Notes: generated by a model from the letters alone, not told the origin. A DNA stretch of 35,077 bases from Nocardiopsis endophytica (GCF_027706725.1 NZ_JAQFWQ010000076.1:1-35077); one strand, 5' to 3'; counted from the stretch's first letter, positions 9,584 to 18,190 are shown. Program-made: numbers and translations.

Positions 9584-9589
9584 TAACCT
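9584..9589 (+). promoter_or_regulatory. -10 box suggesting a leaderless transcript
   Basis: TAACCT matches TAnnnT and ends seven bases before the ATG at 9597. Transcription would then start at or next to the A of the start codon. No ribosome site is visible before the ATG, which supports a leaderless mRNA. The -35 region is not convincing. Confidence 0.45.
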
Positions 9590-9596
9590 GTCCGCC

Positions 9597-10382
9597 ATGG
9601 ACCGTCCCTACACCATCCTGAGCTGCGCGGTCTCGCTCGACGGGTACATCGACGACGCGAGCCCCGACCGCCTCCGGCTTTCCAACGACGAGGACTTCGA
9701 TGAGGTCGACGCCCTCCGCGCCGAGTGCGACGCGATCCTCGTCGGCGCGGGGACGGTCCGCAAGGACAACCCGCGCCTGCTGGTGCGCTCCCCCGCCCGC
9801 CGCGAGCGGCGCCTCGCCGAGGGGCGCACGGGCGACCTGGTCAAGGCGGTGCTGTGCGAGAGCGGGAAGCTCGACCCGGGGGCGCGGTTCTTCGTCACCG
9901 GCGACGCCGGCAAGGTCGTCTACACGGGCGCGAGCGCGTACCCGGCCGCCGAGCAGCGCTTCCTGGACTCGCCGGGGACCTCGGTCGTGGACGCGGGGGA
10001 CCCGCCGGCGCTGGAGGTGGTCCTGGCCGACCTGGCGCGGCGGGGCGTGAAGAGGCTGCTGGTCGAGGGCGGGACCCACGTGCACACGCTGTTCCTGACC
10101 AGCGGGGTGGCCGACGAGCTGCGCCTGGCCGTGGCACCGTTCTTCGTCGGGGACGCGACGGCCCCGAGGTTCACGGGGCCGGGGGTCTTCCCCGACGGGC
10201 CGGGGAGCCCGATGCGCCTGGAGGACGTCCGGCGGCTGGGGGAGATCGCGGTGATGCGGTACAGGTCCGTGCGGGCCGGGGACCCCGGCGAGGCCGCCTC
10301 CGCCGGGACCGACGCGCAAGGGCTCGAAACCGGCACGGACGGCGGGGCGTTCGACGCCGCCGCCCACGGGACGGACCGATGA
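9597..10382 (+). CDS. RibD C-terminal-type reductase (dihydrofolate reductase-like fold)
   Basis: A 261-residue NADPH-dependent reductase of the RibD_C family. Signatures are SCAVSLDGYIDD (9-20), ILVGAGTVRKDNPRLLVR (47-64), and LLVEGGTHVHTLFLTSG with AVAPFFVGD further on. In riboflavin synthesis this domain reduces 5-amino-6-ribosylamino-uracil phosphate; stand-alone copies also serve other pyrimidine or pteridine routes. The last 30 or so residues are low-complexity. The stop overlaps the ATG of a deaminase gene (10379), so the two halves of a bifunctional RibD are separate, coupled genes, in reverse order to the fused enzyme. The exact substrate is not known. Confidence 0.85.
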   Translation: MDRPYTILSCAVSLDGYIDDASPDRLRLSNDEDFDEVDALRAECDAILVGAGTVRKDNPRLLVRSPARRERRLAEGRTGDLVKAVLCESGKLDPGARFFVTGDAGKVVYTGASAYPAAEQRFLDSPGTSVVDAGDPPALEVVLADLARRGVKRLLVEGGTHVHTLFLTSGVADELRLAVAPFFVGDATAPRFTGPGVFPDGPGSPMRLEDVRRLGEIAVMRYRSVRAGDPGEAASAGTDAQGLETGTDGGAFDAAAHGTDR

Positions 10383-10870
10383 CCGGCCGACCGGAGACCG
10401 GACCGCCCGCGACCGCCGACGACCGCGACCGTGCGCTCCTGCACCGCGCCATCGAGCTGTCCCGCCTGTGCCCGCCGTCGACGACCGCGTTCTCCGTCGG
10501 GTGCGTGATCGCCGACCGGAACCGGGAGGTGATCGCGGAGGGGTACTCGCGCCGGGACGACCCGCACGACCACGCGGAGGAGACGGCGCTCAGGGAATTG
10601 GCCCCCGGCGACGCACGGTTGGCGGGCGCCACGCTGTACAGCTCCCTGGAGCCCTGCGGAAGGCGCGCATCCCGCCCGTCCCCGTGCGCGGACCTGATCC
10701 TGGGGACACCGATCCCGCGCATCGTCTACGCATGGAGCGAGCCGACCCTGTTCGTCGAGGCGACGGGAGCGAAGCGCCTGGCCGATTCCGGCCGCATCCT
10801 CATCCATGTCGCAGACTTGGCGAGCGAGGCGAGGGTCGCCAATGCGCACCTTGTGAAATTTCCCGAGTGA
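10379..10870 (+). CDS. RibD-type cytidine/pyrimidine deaminase
   Basis: A 163-residue zinc deaminase. The zinc-site motif HAE (65-67) gives the ligand His65 and the proton-shuttle Glu67. The two Cys ligands fall in PCGRRASRPSPC (Cys93 and Cys103), with a RibD-like long gap between them rather than the cytidine deaminase PCxxC. The ATG overlaps the reductase stop by four bases, so translation is coupled. Together with the upstream gene it makes a split RibD-like pair that could deaminate and then reduce an aminopyrimidine. No other riboflavin gene is nearby, so a role outside core riboflavin synthesis (salvage or a specialised metabolite) is possible but unproven. Confidence 0.85.
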   Translation: MTGRPETGPPATADDRDRALLHRAIELSRLCPPSTTAFSVGCVIADRNREVIAEGYSRRDDPHDHAEETALRELAPGDARLAGATLYSSLEPCGRRASRPSPCADLILGTPIPRIVYAWSEPTLFVEATGAKRLADSGRILIHVADLASEARVANAHLVKFPE

Positions 10871-11303
10871 CGGCTTGTTACCTGGTCAGCAAGCTTCCCA
10901 GATGCGATTCCGCGCGGAATCAGGAAAATGCGGGGCCCTCACCGCTCCCCCTTGTGGGCGGCCGAGCACGGGAGGACCCAGCGGCAGCCTCGGTCCGCCC
11001 AGGCCCGCTTCAGGGCATGTCCTGGACCACGGCACCGATCACCCGAGGTAATGCGGTCCCTCCTCGGGTACACCATCGGTGAGAGCCCTCCACTACCCCG
11101 CGTTGACCGGGGCACGCCCCTGAGCGATCGAAGTTCCCTAGAGAACGTTCGGAGGTGCCGATGCACGAAGACGACTGATCGCATCGAACGGGCGCCGCAC
11201 AGGGTCCGCAGCGTCTCGCCCTCGGAGTGTGACTGTAGTCGCCCCCGGAGGCCGTCCGACAACACCTTTGTCGCCGGTCACTCCTCCTCCATTTTTCCTC
11301 TTT
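10871..11303. other. 433-base region with no recognisable gene
   Basis: It lies between the convergent deaminase and XRE-regulator genes and is less GC-rich than the surroundings. It contains a near-palindrome GTTC-CCTAGA-GAAC (11133-11146) that merges into a perfect GAACGTTC (11143-11150). This is followed by GGAGGTGCCG and an ATG with only five sense codons before a stop (11161-11178). No open frame here looks like protein. It may be remnant or foreign DNA flanking the XRE gene. Confidence 0.4.
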
Positions 11304-12203
11304 CTAGCCCCTCGTCCAGCGCCAGGCGATCCCGCAGTGCTCATCGTCGAGATCGAAGAAGTCCTGGAAGTACAGGCCGCTTCCGTCACCGGAGATGAAC
11401 CGTTCCTCCACCGGCACCCCGTACTCGACATCCAACGCCGAGTCCTCACGGAACCACCACACGGCCTGGGGCAGTCGTCGCCCGCTGAATTGCACGCGGA
11501 GCGAGTACCTGTGGGTTCGCGTGGACGTATGGTAGCGAACCTTGGGCATCGCCGGCGCATGCGACGCCACCTTGACCCGCATCGAGAAGGCAAAGGGCCC
11601 GCTGTCCGGCCCTAAGACTCGATCGAGCCGGAAGACGGAGGTCACAGCACCGGTGGGTGATTCTTCTGAACGGACCTTCCGGCACCCCGCTCCGGCCTGC
11701 ACGGTGAGGACCCCTTCATTGGGGTCCGTCGGATAGGTGAACCTCGCGGCGGCAAGGAAGACCTGCGGAGCGACGGCCGTTATCGTCCGGATGGTCACGA
11801 CTTCCTCTATTTCACCGCGATCACCGATCCTGTACGTCGTCTCAACCTCTTCCGTGCGATACGTTTCCCGGATGTGACTAAATGGAGATTCGACTGTCAC
11901 CGATTCCGGGGAGGCTTCCTTTGCAAGGCCGTTCGAGCGCTGCCGCCGTCGGGCACTTCCCGCGTCCACGGCACGCCGATAGGCCATCATTACGCGCCTG
12001 CGGTCACAGCCGAACCTGTTCACGTAAACAAGGATGAATTGTCGGGACGGCATCACCCTACCGTTCTCGACATTCGACACGTGGCCGGATGAGAACCCCT
12101 CCACCTGGCGTGTCGTCGCCCCGGCCGCAGTGCGGGCGGCCCGCAGGAGCTCTCCCAGGATTCCCAGCTCGGGGGTGTTCGGCTCGTGGGCGGATCCGGC
12201 CAT
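11304..12203 (-). CDS. XRE-family regulator with a large C-terminal sensor-like domain
   Basis: A 299-residue protein. Residues 13-75 form a helix-turn-helix of the XRE/Cro type (LGELLRAARTAAGATTRQVE, then HVSNVENGR). Residues 76-110 are a basic linker, and 110-299 form a beta-rich domain with many aromatic residues that I do not recognise; it could bind a ligand. The ATG at 12203 has GGAAGGGAG upstream. Codon use is clearly less GC-biased than the neighbours (A/T at many third positions), which suggests horizontal acquisition. It is not paired with the short DUF397 gene that often follows actinobacterial XRE regulators. The target is unknown. Confidence 0.75.
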   Translation of the reverse strand: MAGSAHEPNTPELGILGELLRAARTAAGATTRQVEGFSSGHVSNVENGRVMPSRQFILVYVNRFGCDRRRVMMAYRRAVDAGSARRRQRSNGLAKEASPESVTVESPFSHIRETYRTEEVETTYRIGDRGEIEEVVTIRTITAVAPQVFLAAARFTYPTDPNEGVLTVQAGAGCRKVRSEESPTGAVTSVFRLDRVLGPDSGPFAFSMRVKVASHAPAMPKVRYHTSTRTHRYSLRVQFSGRRLPQAVWWFREDSALDVEYGVPVEERFISGDGSGLYFQDFFDLDDEHCGIAWRWTRG

Positions 12204-12392
12204 GGAGGGCTCCCTTCCGGGTGACCGTTCCTGCTTGCTTGCCTGCTTCCCGTGCTTGCTCGCGCGGATTCTGTGTATCGGCAAGCATTCCCTCCATGTG
12301 CTCCCCTGATGGTGGCCGGACGGTCCGGGATGGCCGAAGGCGGCCACCCCGGGCGGCGGTCCGGCGGGTCGGTCAAGGGAGGAGGACGGTCC

Positions 12393-12659
12393 ATGGCCGT
12401 TCTGTTCACCGCCCTCGCCTGCTTCATCGCGGGGGCGATCACCGGATGGGTCCTCACGTCGAACCACGCCACCTGGTCGATGGACCGCATCGTCGCCCGC
12501 CAGCAGCGCGAGATCCACTACCTGCGCGAGCTCCTGGTCGAATCCGAGACGGCGGCGCGCAGGGCCGCCGCCGACGCCGCCCGCCACGTCCGGGACCGGC
12601 AGGGCCCAGCCCGTAGCCCGTCCCGACGGGACGCAGACAAGGATGTCGACGGCGTCCAC
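12393..12659 (+). CDS. Small single-pass membrane protein
   Basis: An 88- to 89-residue protein with a hydrophobic N-terminal helix (about 3-22, AVLFTALACFIAGAITGWVL) followed by a charged, probably helical or coiled-coil cytoplasmic tail rich in Arg and Ala and a disordered end. AAGGGAGGAGG (12375-12385) is a near-perfect ribosome site for the ATG at 12393, which decides the start over in-frame upstream codons. It is divergent from the XRE gene. No family is recognised. Confidence 0.6.
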
Positions 12660-12662
12660 TGA

Positions 12663-12822
12663 GGAGGACACCTGCCCGGTCGGCCGTCCGGCCCGGACGG
12701 CCGCAGCCCTCGCGGGCTTCCCCACCGGGGCCCAGCCCCGGTGGGTGAGTGAGCGCTGCCGGACGGCGCGCCCCCGCCCTGCTTTCTCCCGGACCGTGAT
12801 CCGGGCTTCGGAGCCCCCTTTT
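12663..12822 (+). terminator. Run of three hairpins ending in TTTT
   Basis: Three stems follow the small membrane gene: a perfect 10-bp stem with a 3-base loop (12681-12703), a perfect 10-bp CCCACCGGGG/CCCCGGTGGG stem (12721-12745), and GGGCT-TCGG-AGCCC (12803-12816) followed by TTTT (12819-12822). The last is a typical intrinsic terminator. The remaining bases up to 13008 hold no gene. Confidence 0.65.
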
Positions 12823-12948
12823 CCAAAGCGTTTCACAGCGTTCTGTTCCCCTTCGTCCCGACCGGTCACCGGCGCAACACGGCCGGGACGGTCGGGTCTG
12901 GTCAGACGGCCCCGGAATGGGGACGATCGGCGTGCAGGGTGAACGCCC

Positions 12949-12980
12949 CCTCCCGCACTCCGGTCCGTTCAGGCGGGAGG
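12949..12980 (+). promoter_or_regulatory. Inverted repeat in the glucoamylase leader
   Basis: CCTCCCGC (12949-12956) and GCGGGAGG (12973-12980) are perfect 8-base inverted repeats separated by 16 bases, about 30 bases before the GH15 start. It could be an operator or an mRNA hairpin; no regulator gene lies nearby. Confidence 0.35.
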
Positions 12981-13008
12981 CGGGCGGTACGGCGAGTGAG
13001 GTGGTCCC

Positions 13009-14496
13009 ATGGCCTTGGAGAACGGTGCCCCGGACACGGACGCGCCGCTGGGGACCCGGGGCACCGCCTGGTCCCCCGAGACCCGGCTGTACACCGACGG
13101 GGTCGCCGAGGGCGCCGACGGCTCCCCGCTCGCGCTGCCGCCGCACTCGCACCGGCTGCGCGTGCCCGGAACCGCCCTGCTCGACCCGCGCTGGCCGCTG
13201 CACGGCGCCGCACCGGCCGACCCGGCCTCCGTGGCCGCCCGCCGTGCCGAACTCACCTCCGCCCGGATCCCCGGACAGTCGTCGCGCTGGTGCGACATGG
13301 CGCGCACCGCCCTCATCGACATCCGGGCGCTGTTCTTCCCCAACGGCGCGATGGTGGCCGCCGCCAGCCCCCACTGGCGGTATGTGTGGCCCCGTGACGC
13401 CTCCTACTGCGCCGTGGCGCTGGCCCTGTGCGGGCTGCACGCCGAAGCGGCCCGCGTGCTGGCGTACCTGGAGCGCGTCCTGCCCCGGTCCGGCCCTTGG
13501 CAGGCGCGGTACCTGCCCGACGGCTCCGGGGACGTGCCCGATGACCGGGGCGTCCAGCTCGACGGCGCCGGGTGGGTGCTGTGGGCGGCCTGGGTCCTGG
13601 AGAGGCTGGGCGGTGATCCCGGCCCACCGTCACCCCGCGCCGCCGTCCCGACGCCCGGCGATGCGCAGACGGGTCCCCTCGTCGGGCGCGACGGCCTCGC
13701 GTCCTTCCCGGACGCGGCCACGGATTCTCTCCCCCTCCACCCGGTGCACATGGGCGGCGAACACGGCAACGGGGCGGCGAGGGAGCCGACGACCGCCGCC
13801 CCTGCCACCGACCTCGCCGCCGTCGAACGCCTCGTTCCGCGCGCCCTGGCCGTCATCGAGGAGTCCCTCGACCCGCGCACCCGCCTCCCGCGCCCCTCCC
13901 CCGACTACTGGGAGAAGCGCACCGGCGAGCTCACCCTCGGCACCGCCGCACCGCTGGCCCTCGGTGCCAGGGCGGCGGCCGCACTGACCGGGGACCCAAC
14001 GGCCGTCGACCTCGCCGAAGGGCTGCAGGCGGCCGTCGAGGCCCGATTCGCCCCGCACGATTACCCCCGCGCCGTCCCCGAGGCGCCCGGAGGCCCGACC
14101 GGCCGGGACGCCTCCGTCGCCTTCCTGCTCCCGCCCTTCGCCCCCGGCCGCCCCGGCCCACACGCCGCGTGGCTGCGCACGCTCGACGCGCTGCGGGTGT
14201 CCAACGGCGGTGTCCGCCCCGGCGAGGACTGGCCCGACCCGGTCACCGCCTGGACCCCGCAGGTGTCCCTGTTCGCGATGTCCGCCTCCTGCCTGGGTGA
14301 GCGCGCCGTCGCCGCGCGCCTGCTCGACTGGCTGGACGCCCGCCGCACCCGCCTGGGCGCCCTGCCGGAGAAGGTCACCGCCGCCGGGCGCCCTGCCGCC
14401 GTGGCCCCGCTCGCCCTCACCGGGGCGTGCGTGCTGGCCGCCCTCGCCGCGCTCGAGGGCCGCCCGCCGCCCGTCCCGCCGATCCCGCCCCACTGA
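13009..14496 (+). CDS. GH15 glucoamylase-like glycoside hydrolase
   Basis: A 495-residue (alpha/alpha)6-barrel-type enzyme. WRYVWPRDASY (123-133) is the hallmark substrate-binding stretch of GH15. PDYWEKR (299-304) fits the general-acid motif with Glu302, and LPEKV (452-456) gives a candidate general base Glu454. No signal peptide is visible, so it probably acts in the cytoplasm on imported malto- or isomalto-oligosaccharides, releasing glucose. A Pro/Ala/Gly-rich stretch near 201-270 looks like an inserted loop. It is followed after 50 bases by a sugar ABC importer, consistent with import then hydrolysis. Specificity (maltose, trehalose, dextran) cannot be read from sequence. Confidence 0.82.
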   Translation: MALENGAPDTDAPLGTRGTAWSPETRLYTDGVAEGADGSPLALPPHSHRLRVPGTALLDPRWPLHGAAPADPASVAARRAELTSARIPGQSSRWCDMARTALIDIRALFFPNGAMVAAASPHWRYVWPRDASYCAVALALCGLHAEAARVLAYLERVLPRSGPWQARYLPDGSGDVPDDRGVQLDGAGWVLWAAWVLERLGGDPGPPSPRAAVPTPGDAQTGPLVGRDGLASFPDAATDSLPLHPVHMGGEHGNGAAREPTTAAPATDLAAVERLVPRALAVIEESLDPRTRLPRPSPDYWEKRTGELTLGTAAPLALGARAAAALTGDPTAVDLAEGLQAAVEARFAPHDYPRAVPEAPGGPTGRDASVAFLLPPFAPGRPGPHAAWLRTLDALRVSNGGVRPGEDWPDPVTAWTPQVSLFAMSASCLGERAVAARLLDWLDARRTRLGALPEKVTAAGRPAAVAPLALTGACVLAALAALEGRPPPVPPIPPH

Positions 14497-14546
14497 CCCG
14501 GCCGCGCCACCGCGCCACGGCCGGCCGCCGCCTCACGGAGGTGCCG

Positions 14547-15965
14547 ATGCCCGAGCCGCGCCCCCACCCCTTCCGCCGCCTCATCCGTCACACCGCCCGC
14601 CGCCCGTCCCGCGCCGCCGGCGCCTTCGGTGCGGCCCTGCTGCTCCCCCTCGCCGCCTGCCAGGCCCCCGAGGACGACGGCGCCCTCGTGTTCTGGACCC
14701 CGCACGTGACCCCCGACCGCCTCGCCCAGCAGGAGGCCACCGCCGCCGCGTTCACCGAGGAGACCGGCATCGAGGTGGACGTGGTGCCGATGTCCGCCGA
14801 GGACCAGAACCAGAGCATCGCGGTCGGCGCCGCCTCCGGCGACGTGCCCGACGTGGTGCTGCTCGCCCCCGACCAGGCCGCCTCCTGGACCGCCCAGGGC
14901 GTGCTCGACACCGGGACCGCGCTCGAGGTCGTCCAGGAGCTCGGTCCCGACACCTTCAGCCGCAACGCCCTGCGCATGGTCACCTTCGAGGGCGACACCG
15001 CCGCCGTGCCCAGCGACGGCTGGGGCCAGGTGCTCGTGTACCGGGCCGACCTGTTCGAGCAGGCCGGGCTCGACCCGCCCGCGACGCTGGAGGACGTCGC
15101 CGACGCCGCCGAGGAGCTCGACGGGGACGGCAGGGCCGGGATCGTGCTCGGAACCGCCCCGGGCGACCCGTTCACCACGCAGACCATCGAGGCGCTGCTG
15201 CTGGCCGGCGGCTGCGAGCTGGTGGACGAGGCGGGCGAGGTCGCCCTGGGGGCGCCCGAGTGCGTGGACGCCCTGGACGCCTACGCCCGCATGGCCGGGG
15301 CGTCGGTCCCCGGCGACCAGGACGTGGAGACCACCCGCGCCGCCTACCTCGCCGGGGAGGCGGCGATGCTGTTCTGGGGCTCGCACATCTACGACGAGCT
15401 GGCCGGGCTGGCCCCCGACTTCCCTCCGACGTGCCCGGAGTGCTCCGACGACCCGGAGTTCCTCGCGGAGAACTCCGGGACGGTGGGCGCCCTGACCGCC
15501 CCCGACGGGTCGCCCGTGCAGTACGGGGTCACCCTCAACCTGGGCGTGCCGGTCGGCGCGGACACCGCGGACGCGCGGGCGTTCGTCGAGTACCTGATGG
15601 GGCCCGGCTACGTGGACTCGCTGGAGGTCTCGCCCGAGGGGCGGGTCCCCGTGCGGCCCGGCACGCCCGACGACCCGCAGGTGTACGCCGACGCGTGGTC
15701 GGAGTTGCCGACCGGGGAGGACGACGACGCCCGGGCCCCGCTGTCGGAGTTCTACGGCGAGGCGGTGATCGGGGACATCGTCGAGGGCGCGCAGTCCTTC
15801 CGCAGGTGGGGTTACGGCACCGAGCACGCGGCGTTCGCGGGCCCACTGGCCGCCGAGAACACTCTCGCCGGGGAGATCGGGCCGCTCTTCGAGGGCGAGG
15901 ACCCGGCGGTCGTCGCCGCGTCCATGGCCGACGCCGCCCGCGCGGTCCAGGCCGACACGGAGTGA
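14547..15965 (+). CDS. Sugar ABC transporter substrate-binding lipoprotein
   Basis: A 472-residue family 1 (maltose-type) extracellular binding protein. The leader has many arginines, a hydrophobic core, and lipobox LAAC with Cys38 as the lipid-bearing residue. After this, ALVFWTPHVTPDRLAQQEATAAAFTEETGIEV-like sequence and PDVVLLAPDQAASW are typical of the fold. GGAGGT at 14537-14542 marks the ATG at 14547. It is first of three importer genes, with two permeases downstream. Its place next to a GH15 enzyme suggests oligosaccharide uptake. Two hairpins after the stop (16009-16117) may stabilise this part of the mRNA. Confidence 0.92.
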   Translation: MPEPRPHPFRRLIRHTARRPSRAAGAFGAALLLPLAACQAPEDDGALVFWTPHVTPDRLAQQEATAAAFTEETGIEVDVVPMSAEDQNQSIAVGAASGDVPDVVLLAPDQAASWTAQGVLDTGTALEVVQELGPDTFSRNALRMVTFEGDTAAVPSDGWGQVLVYRADLFEQAGLDPPATLEDVADAAEELDGDGRAGIVLGTAPGDPFTTQTIEALLLAGGCELVDEAGEVALGAPECVDALDAYARMAGASVPGDQDVETTRAAYLAGEAAMLFWGSHIYDELAGLAPDFPPTCPECSDDPEFLAENSGTVGALTAPDGSPVQYGVTLNLGVPVGADTADARAFVEYLMGPGYVDSLEVSPEGRVPVRPGTPDDPQVYADAWSELPTGEDDDARAPLSEFYGEAVIGDIVEGAQSFRRWGYGTEHAAFAGPLAAENTLAGEIGPLFEGEDPAVVAASMADAARAVQADTE

Positions 15966-16008
15966 CGCTTTCCCGCTGCCCGGCGGCGGCTTCCAGCGGT
16001 CGCCCGCC

Positions 16009-16117
16009 GGGCCTCCCGCTCCCCCGACGACCGCCCGACCGGGAGGCCCCGTTGAGAACCCACACTGTACGCACGAGCGGAGGCGGCCGACCAGGCCCTC
16101 CGAAGGCCGGTCGCCGC
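16009..16117 (+). repeat. Two intercistronic hairpins between binding protein and permease
   Basis: A perfect 10-bp stem GGGCCTCCCG/CGGGAGGCCC (16009-16018, 16040-16049, 21-base loop) is followed by a second stem (16083-16092 with 16109-16117, one bulged C). They lie in the 232-base gap. In maltose-type operons such structures protect the binding-protein mRNA and lower permease expression; that role is inferred here. Confidence 0.5.
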
Positions 16118-16197
16118 TCTCGCCTCCTCTCCTGCCCGGCCGCAGGCGGACCGGCTCCCCGACCCCGGGGGCGGGGTATCGGAGCAGGAGGGGCCTG

Positions 16198-17193
16198 GTG
16201 ACCGGGCCGCCAGAGGGCCCAGACGGCCGCACGCCGACCGCCGCCCCCGGCCCCGGCCGCGTGTACCACCGCCGGGGTCTGACCCGGCGGGCCCGTGAGG
16301 AGCTGCACGGGCGGCTGTTGGTCGCTCCCACCCTGCTGGTGGTGGGCGCGGTGGTGCTGCTGCCGTTCGCCGCCGTGCTCGTGCTGTCGGTGCAGGAGCT
16401 GCGGCTGATCGAGATCGGCGCGCTGGGCCCGGCCGACCTCGGGGTGTCCCTGGCCAACTTCGCCGACGTGCTCACCGCCTCCGGGTTCTGGGCGGCGGTG
16501 CGCACCACCCTCGTGTACGCGACCGCGACCACGGTGGGCTCGCTGGCCGCCGGGCTCGCCCTGGCCCTGGCCCTGCGCCGCCCGTTCCGGGGCCGGGGCC
16601 TGATGCGGGGCCTGGCGCTCGTGCCGTACGTGCTGCCGGTGGTCGCGGCGGCCACGATCACCGAGATGCTGCTCGACCCGCAGTACGGGGCGGTGAACGA
16701 GGCGGGCCGCCGGTTCCTCGGCTGGGAGGCGCCGGTCGACTTCCTGACCGAGCACCGCATCGACGTGGCCGGGCTGCCGGTCCCGGTGGCACTGAGCGTG
16801 GTCGTCGCGTTCGAGGTGTGGAAGTCGTTCCCGCTGGCGTTCCTGTTCCTGACGGCGCGCCTGCAGGCGGTGCCCCGCGACGTGGAGGAGGCGGCGGTTG
16901 TGGACGGCGCCTCGCCGCTGCAGGTGTTCCGGCACGTGCTGCTGCCGCAGCTCGCCGGAGTGCTGGGGGTGCTGGCGCTGCTCCGGTTCATCTGGTCGTT
17001 CCAGAACTTCAACGACGTGTACCTGCTGACCGGCGGCGCGGGCGGCACCGAGGTGGTGGCCGTGCGGGTGTACCGCGAACTGGTGACCGGCGCGGACGTG
17101 GGGTCGGCGGCGGCGCTGGGCGTGCTGATGACGGCCGCCCTCGCGGTGCCCCTGCTGCTCTACCTGCGCCTGGTGCGGAAGGGGCGGCTGTGA
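16198..17193 (+). CDS. Sugar ABC transporter permease (MalF-like)
   Basis: A 331-residue inner-membrane subunit. An Arg-rich N-terminal tail is followed by six predicted membrane helices (about 40-64, 97-126, 136-160, 194-219, 252-270, 300-325). The EAA loop, EEAAVVDGASPLQVFRHVLLP (230-250), contacts the ATPase. GTG at 16198 follows CAGGAGGGG. It pairs with the next permease to form the channel; the stop overlaps a possible start of that gene. No ATPase is encoded in the cluster, so a shared one such as an MsiK-type protein is presumably used. Confidence 0.92.
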   Translation: MTGPPEGPDGRTPTAAPGPGRVYHRRGLTRRAREELHGRLLVAPTLLVVGAVVLLPFAAVLVLSVQELRLIEIGALGPADLGVSLANFADVLTASGFWAAVRTTLVYATATTVGSLAAGLALALALRRPFRGRGLMRGLALVPYVLPVVAAATITEMLLDPQYGAVNEAGRRFLGWEAPVDFLTEHRIDVAGLPVPVALSVVVAFEVWKSFPLAFLFLTARLQAVPRDVEEAAVVDGASPLQVFRHVLLPQLAGVLGVLALLRFIWSFQNFNDVYLLTGGAGGTEVVAVRVYRELVTGADVGSAAALGVLMTAALAVPLLLYLRLVRKGRL

Positions 17194-17234
17194 TGCCCCC
17201 CGCCGCCCCGGAGGAAGGACGGGGGAGGACGCCC

Positions 17235-18113
17235 ATGACGGTCCGGCGCCGGTGGGACCGGCACGCCGTGGAGCGGCGCGTCCTCGCGGTCGCGCGCGTC
17301 GTCGTGATCGCCCTGGCGGCCATCGCCGCCGCCGGTCCCCTCCTCTACGGGATCGTGCTGTCCGTGCGCCCCTTCGCCGCGTTCGTCGCGGACCCGCTGG
17401 CGCTGCCCTCCCTCTCGGAGATCGACTTCGGGCCCTACGCGACCGCCCTGCGCTCCGAGGACGACGGCGGCTTCGGCCTCGCCCGGTTCATGCGCAACTC
17501 CGCGGCGGTCGCCGCCTGGACGACGGTGCTCGCCGTGGCCTGCAGCGTCCTGGGCGCCTACGCCGCCGTCCGGCTGCGCTTCTTCGGCCGCGACACCGTC
17601 AACGGCTTCTTCCTCGCCGTCTACCTCTTCCCCGGCATCGTGCTGGCCGTCCCGCTGTTCGTGCTGTTCAGCCGGGTCGGCCTGACCGGGACCCTCACGG
17701 GGCTGGTGCTGATCTACATGGCCCAGACGGTGCCGGTGGCGCTGTACATGCTGCGCGGCTACTTCCAGGCGGTCCCGGCCGGGGTGGAGGAGGCCGCCGA
17801 GGTGGACGGCTGCAACCGGCTGCAGGTGATCGTGCGGGTGGTGCTGCCCATGGCGCTTCCGGGGATCACCGCCACCGCGCTGTACGTGTTCATGATCGCC
17901 TGGAACGAGTTCCTGTTCGCCCTGCTGTTCCTGGTCGGCGACCGGGAGCGGTGGACGGTGTCGCTGGGCATCGCGCGCCTGGGCGACTTCGCCGTGCCCG
18001 CGCCGGTGCTCATGGCCGGGTCGATCGCGATCACCGTGCCGGTGGTGGCCGGGTTCCTGGTGGCCCAGCGGCTCCTGGTGTCCGGCCTGACCGCGGGCGC
18101 CGAGAAGGGGTGA
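17235..18113 (+). CDS. Sugar ABC transporter permease (MalG-like)
   Basis: A 292-residue second permease with helices at about 17-41, 85-112, 121-146, 153-175, 205-225 and 255-280 and the EAA loop EEAAEVDGCNRLQVIVRVVLP (185-205). I chose the ATG at 17235 because GGAGGA (17224-17229) is ideally spaced; an in-frame ATG at 17193 overlaps the upstream stop and would add 14 residues. It completes the importer heterodimer. A long GC-rich hairpin follows. Confidence 0.92.
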   Translation: MTVRRRWDRHAVERRVLAVARVVVIALAAIAAAGPLLYGIVLSVRPFAAFVADPLALPSLSEIDFGPYATALRSEDDGGFGLARFMRNSAAVAAWTTVLAVACSVLGAYAAVRLRFFGRDTVNGFFLAVYLFPGIVLAVPLFVLFSRVGLTGTLTGLVLIYMAQTVPVALYMLRGYFQAVPAGVEEAAEVDGCNRLQVIVRVVLPMALPGITATALYVFMIAWNEFLFALLFLVGDRERWTVSLGIARLGDFAVPAPVLMAGSIAITVPVVAGFLVAQRLLVSGLTAGAEKG

Positions 18114-18122
18114 GCGCCCCGG

Positions 18123-18152
18123 GCCCCGGCCCCGGAGGACCGGGGCCGGGGC
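18123..18152. terminator. Perfect 13-bp hairpin between convergent operons
   Basis: Thirteen bases at 18123-18135 are perfectly complementary to 18140-18152 around an AGGA loop; every pair is G-C. It lies between the end of the sugar importer operon and the end of the aldehyde dehydrogenase gene, so it probably stops both transcripts. A GGGCCCGAGGGGG direct repeat follows (about 18159-18185). Confidence 0.65.
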
Positions 18153-18190
18153 GGGACCGGGCCCGAGGGGGTGGGCCCGAGGGGGCGGGT

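Noticed and set aside
10939-11265. Minus-strand open frame of 108 codons downstream of the XRE gene
   Set aside because: No ribosome site before its GTG, and the translation is Arg/Ser-rich without any recognisable fold.
14061-17048. A 995-codon minus-strand open frame opposite the sugar transporter genes
   Set aside because: A shadow of the GH15, binding protein and permease genes, which all have motifs and ribosome sites.
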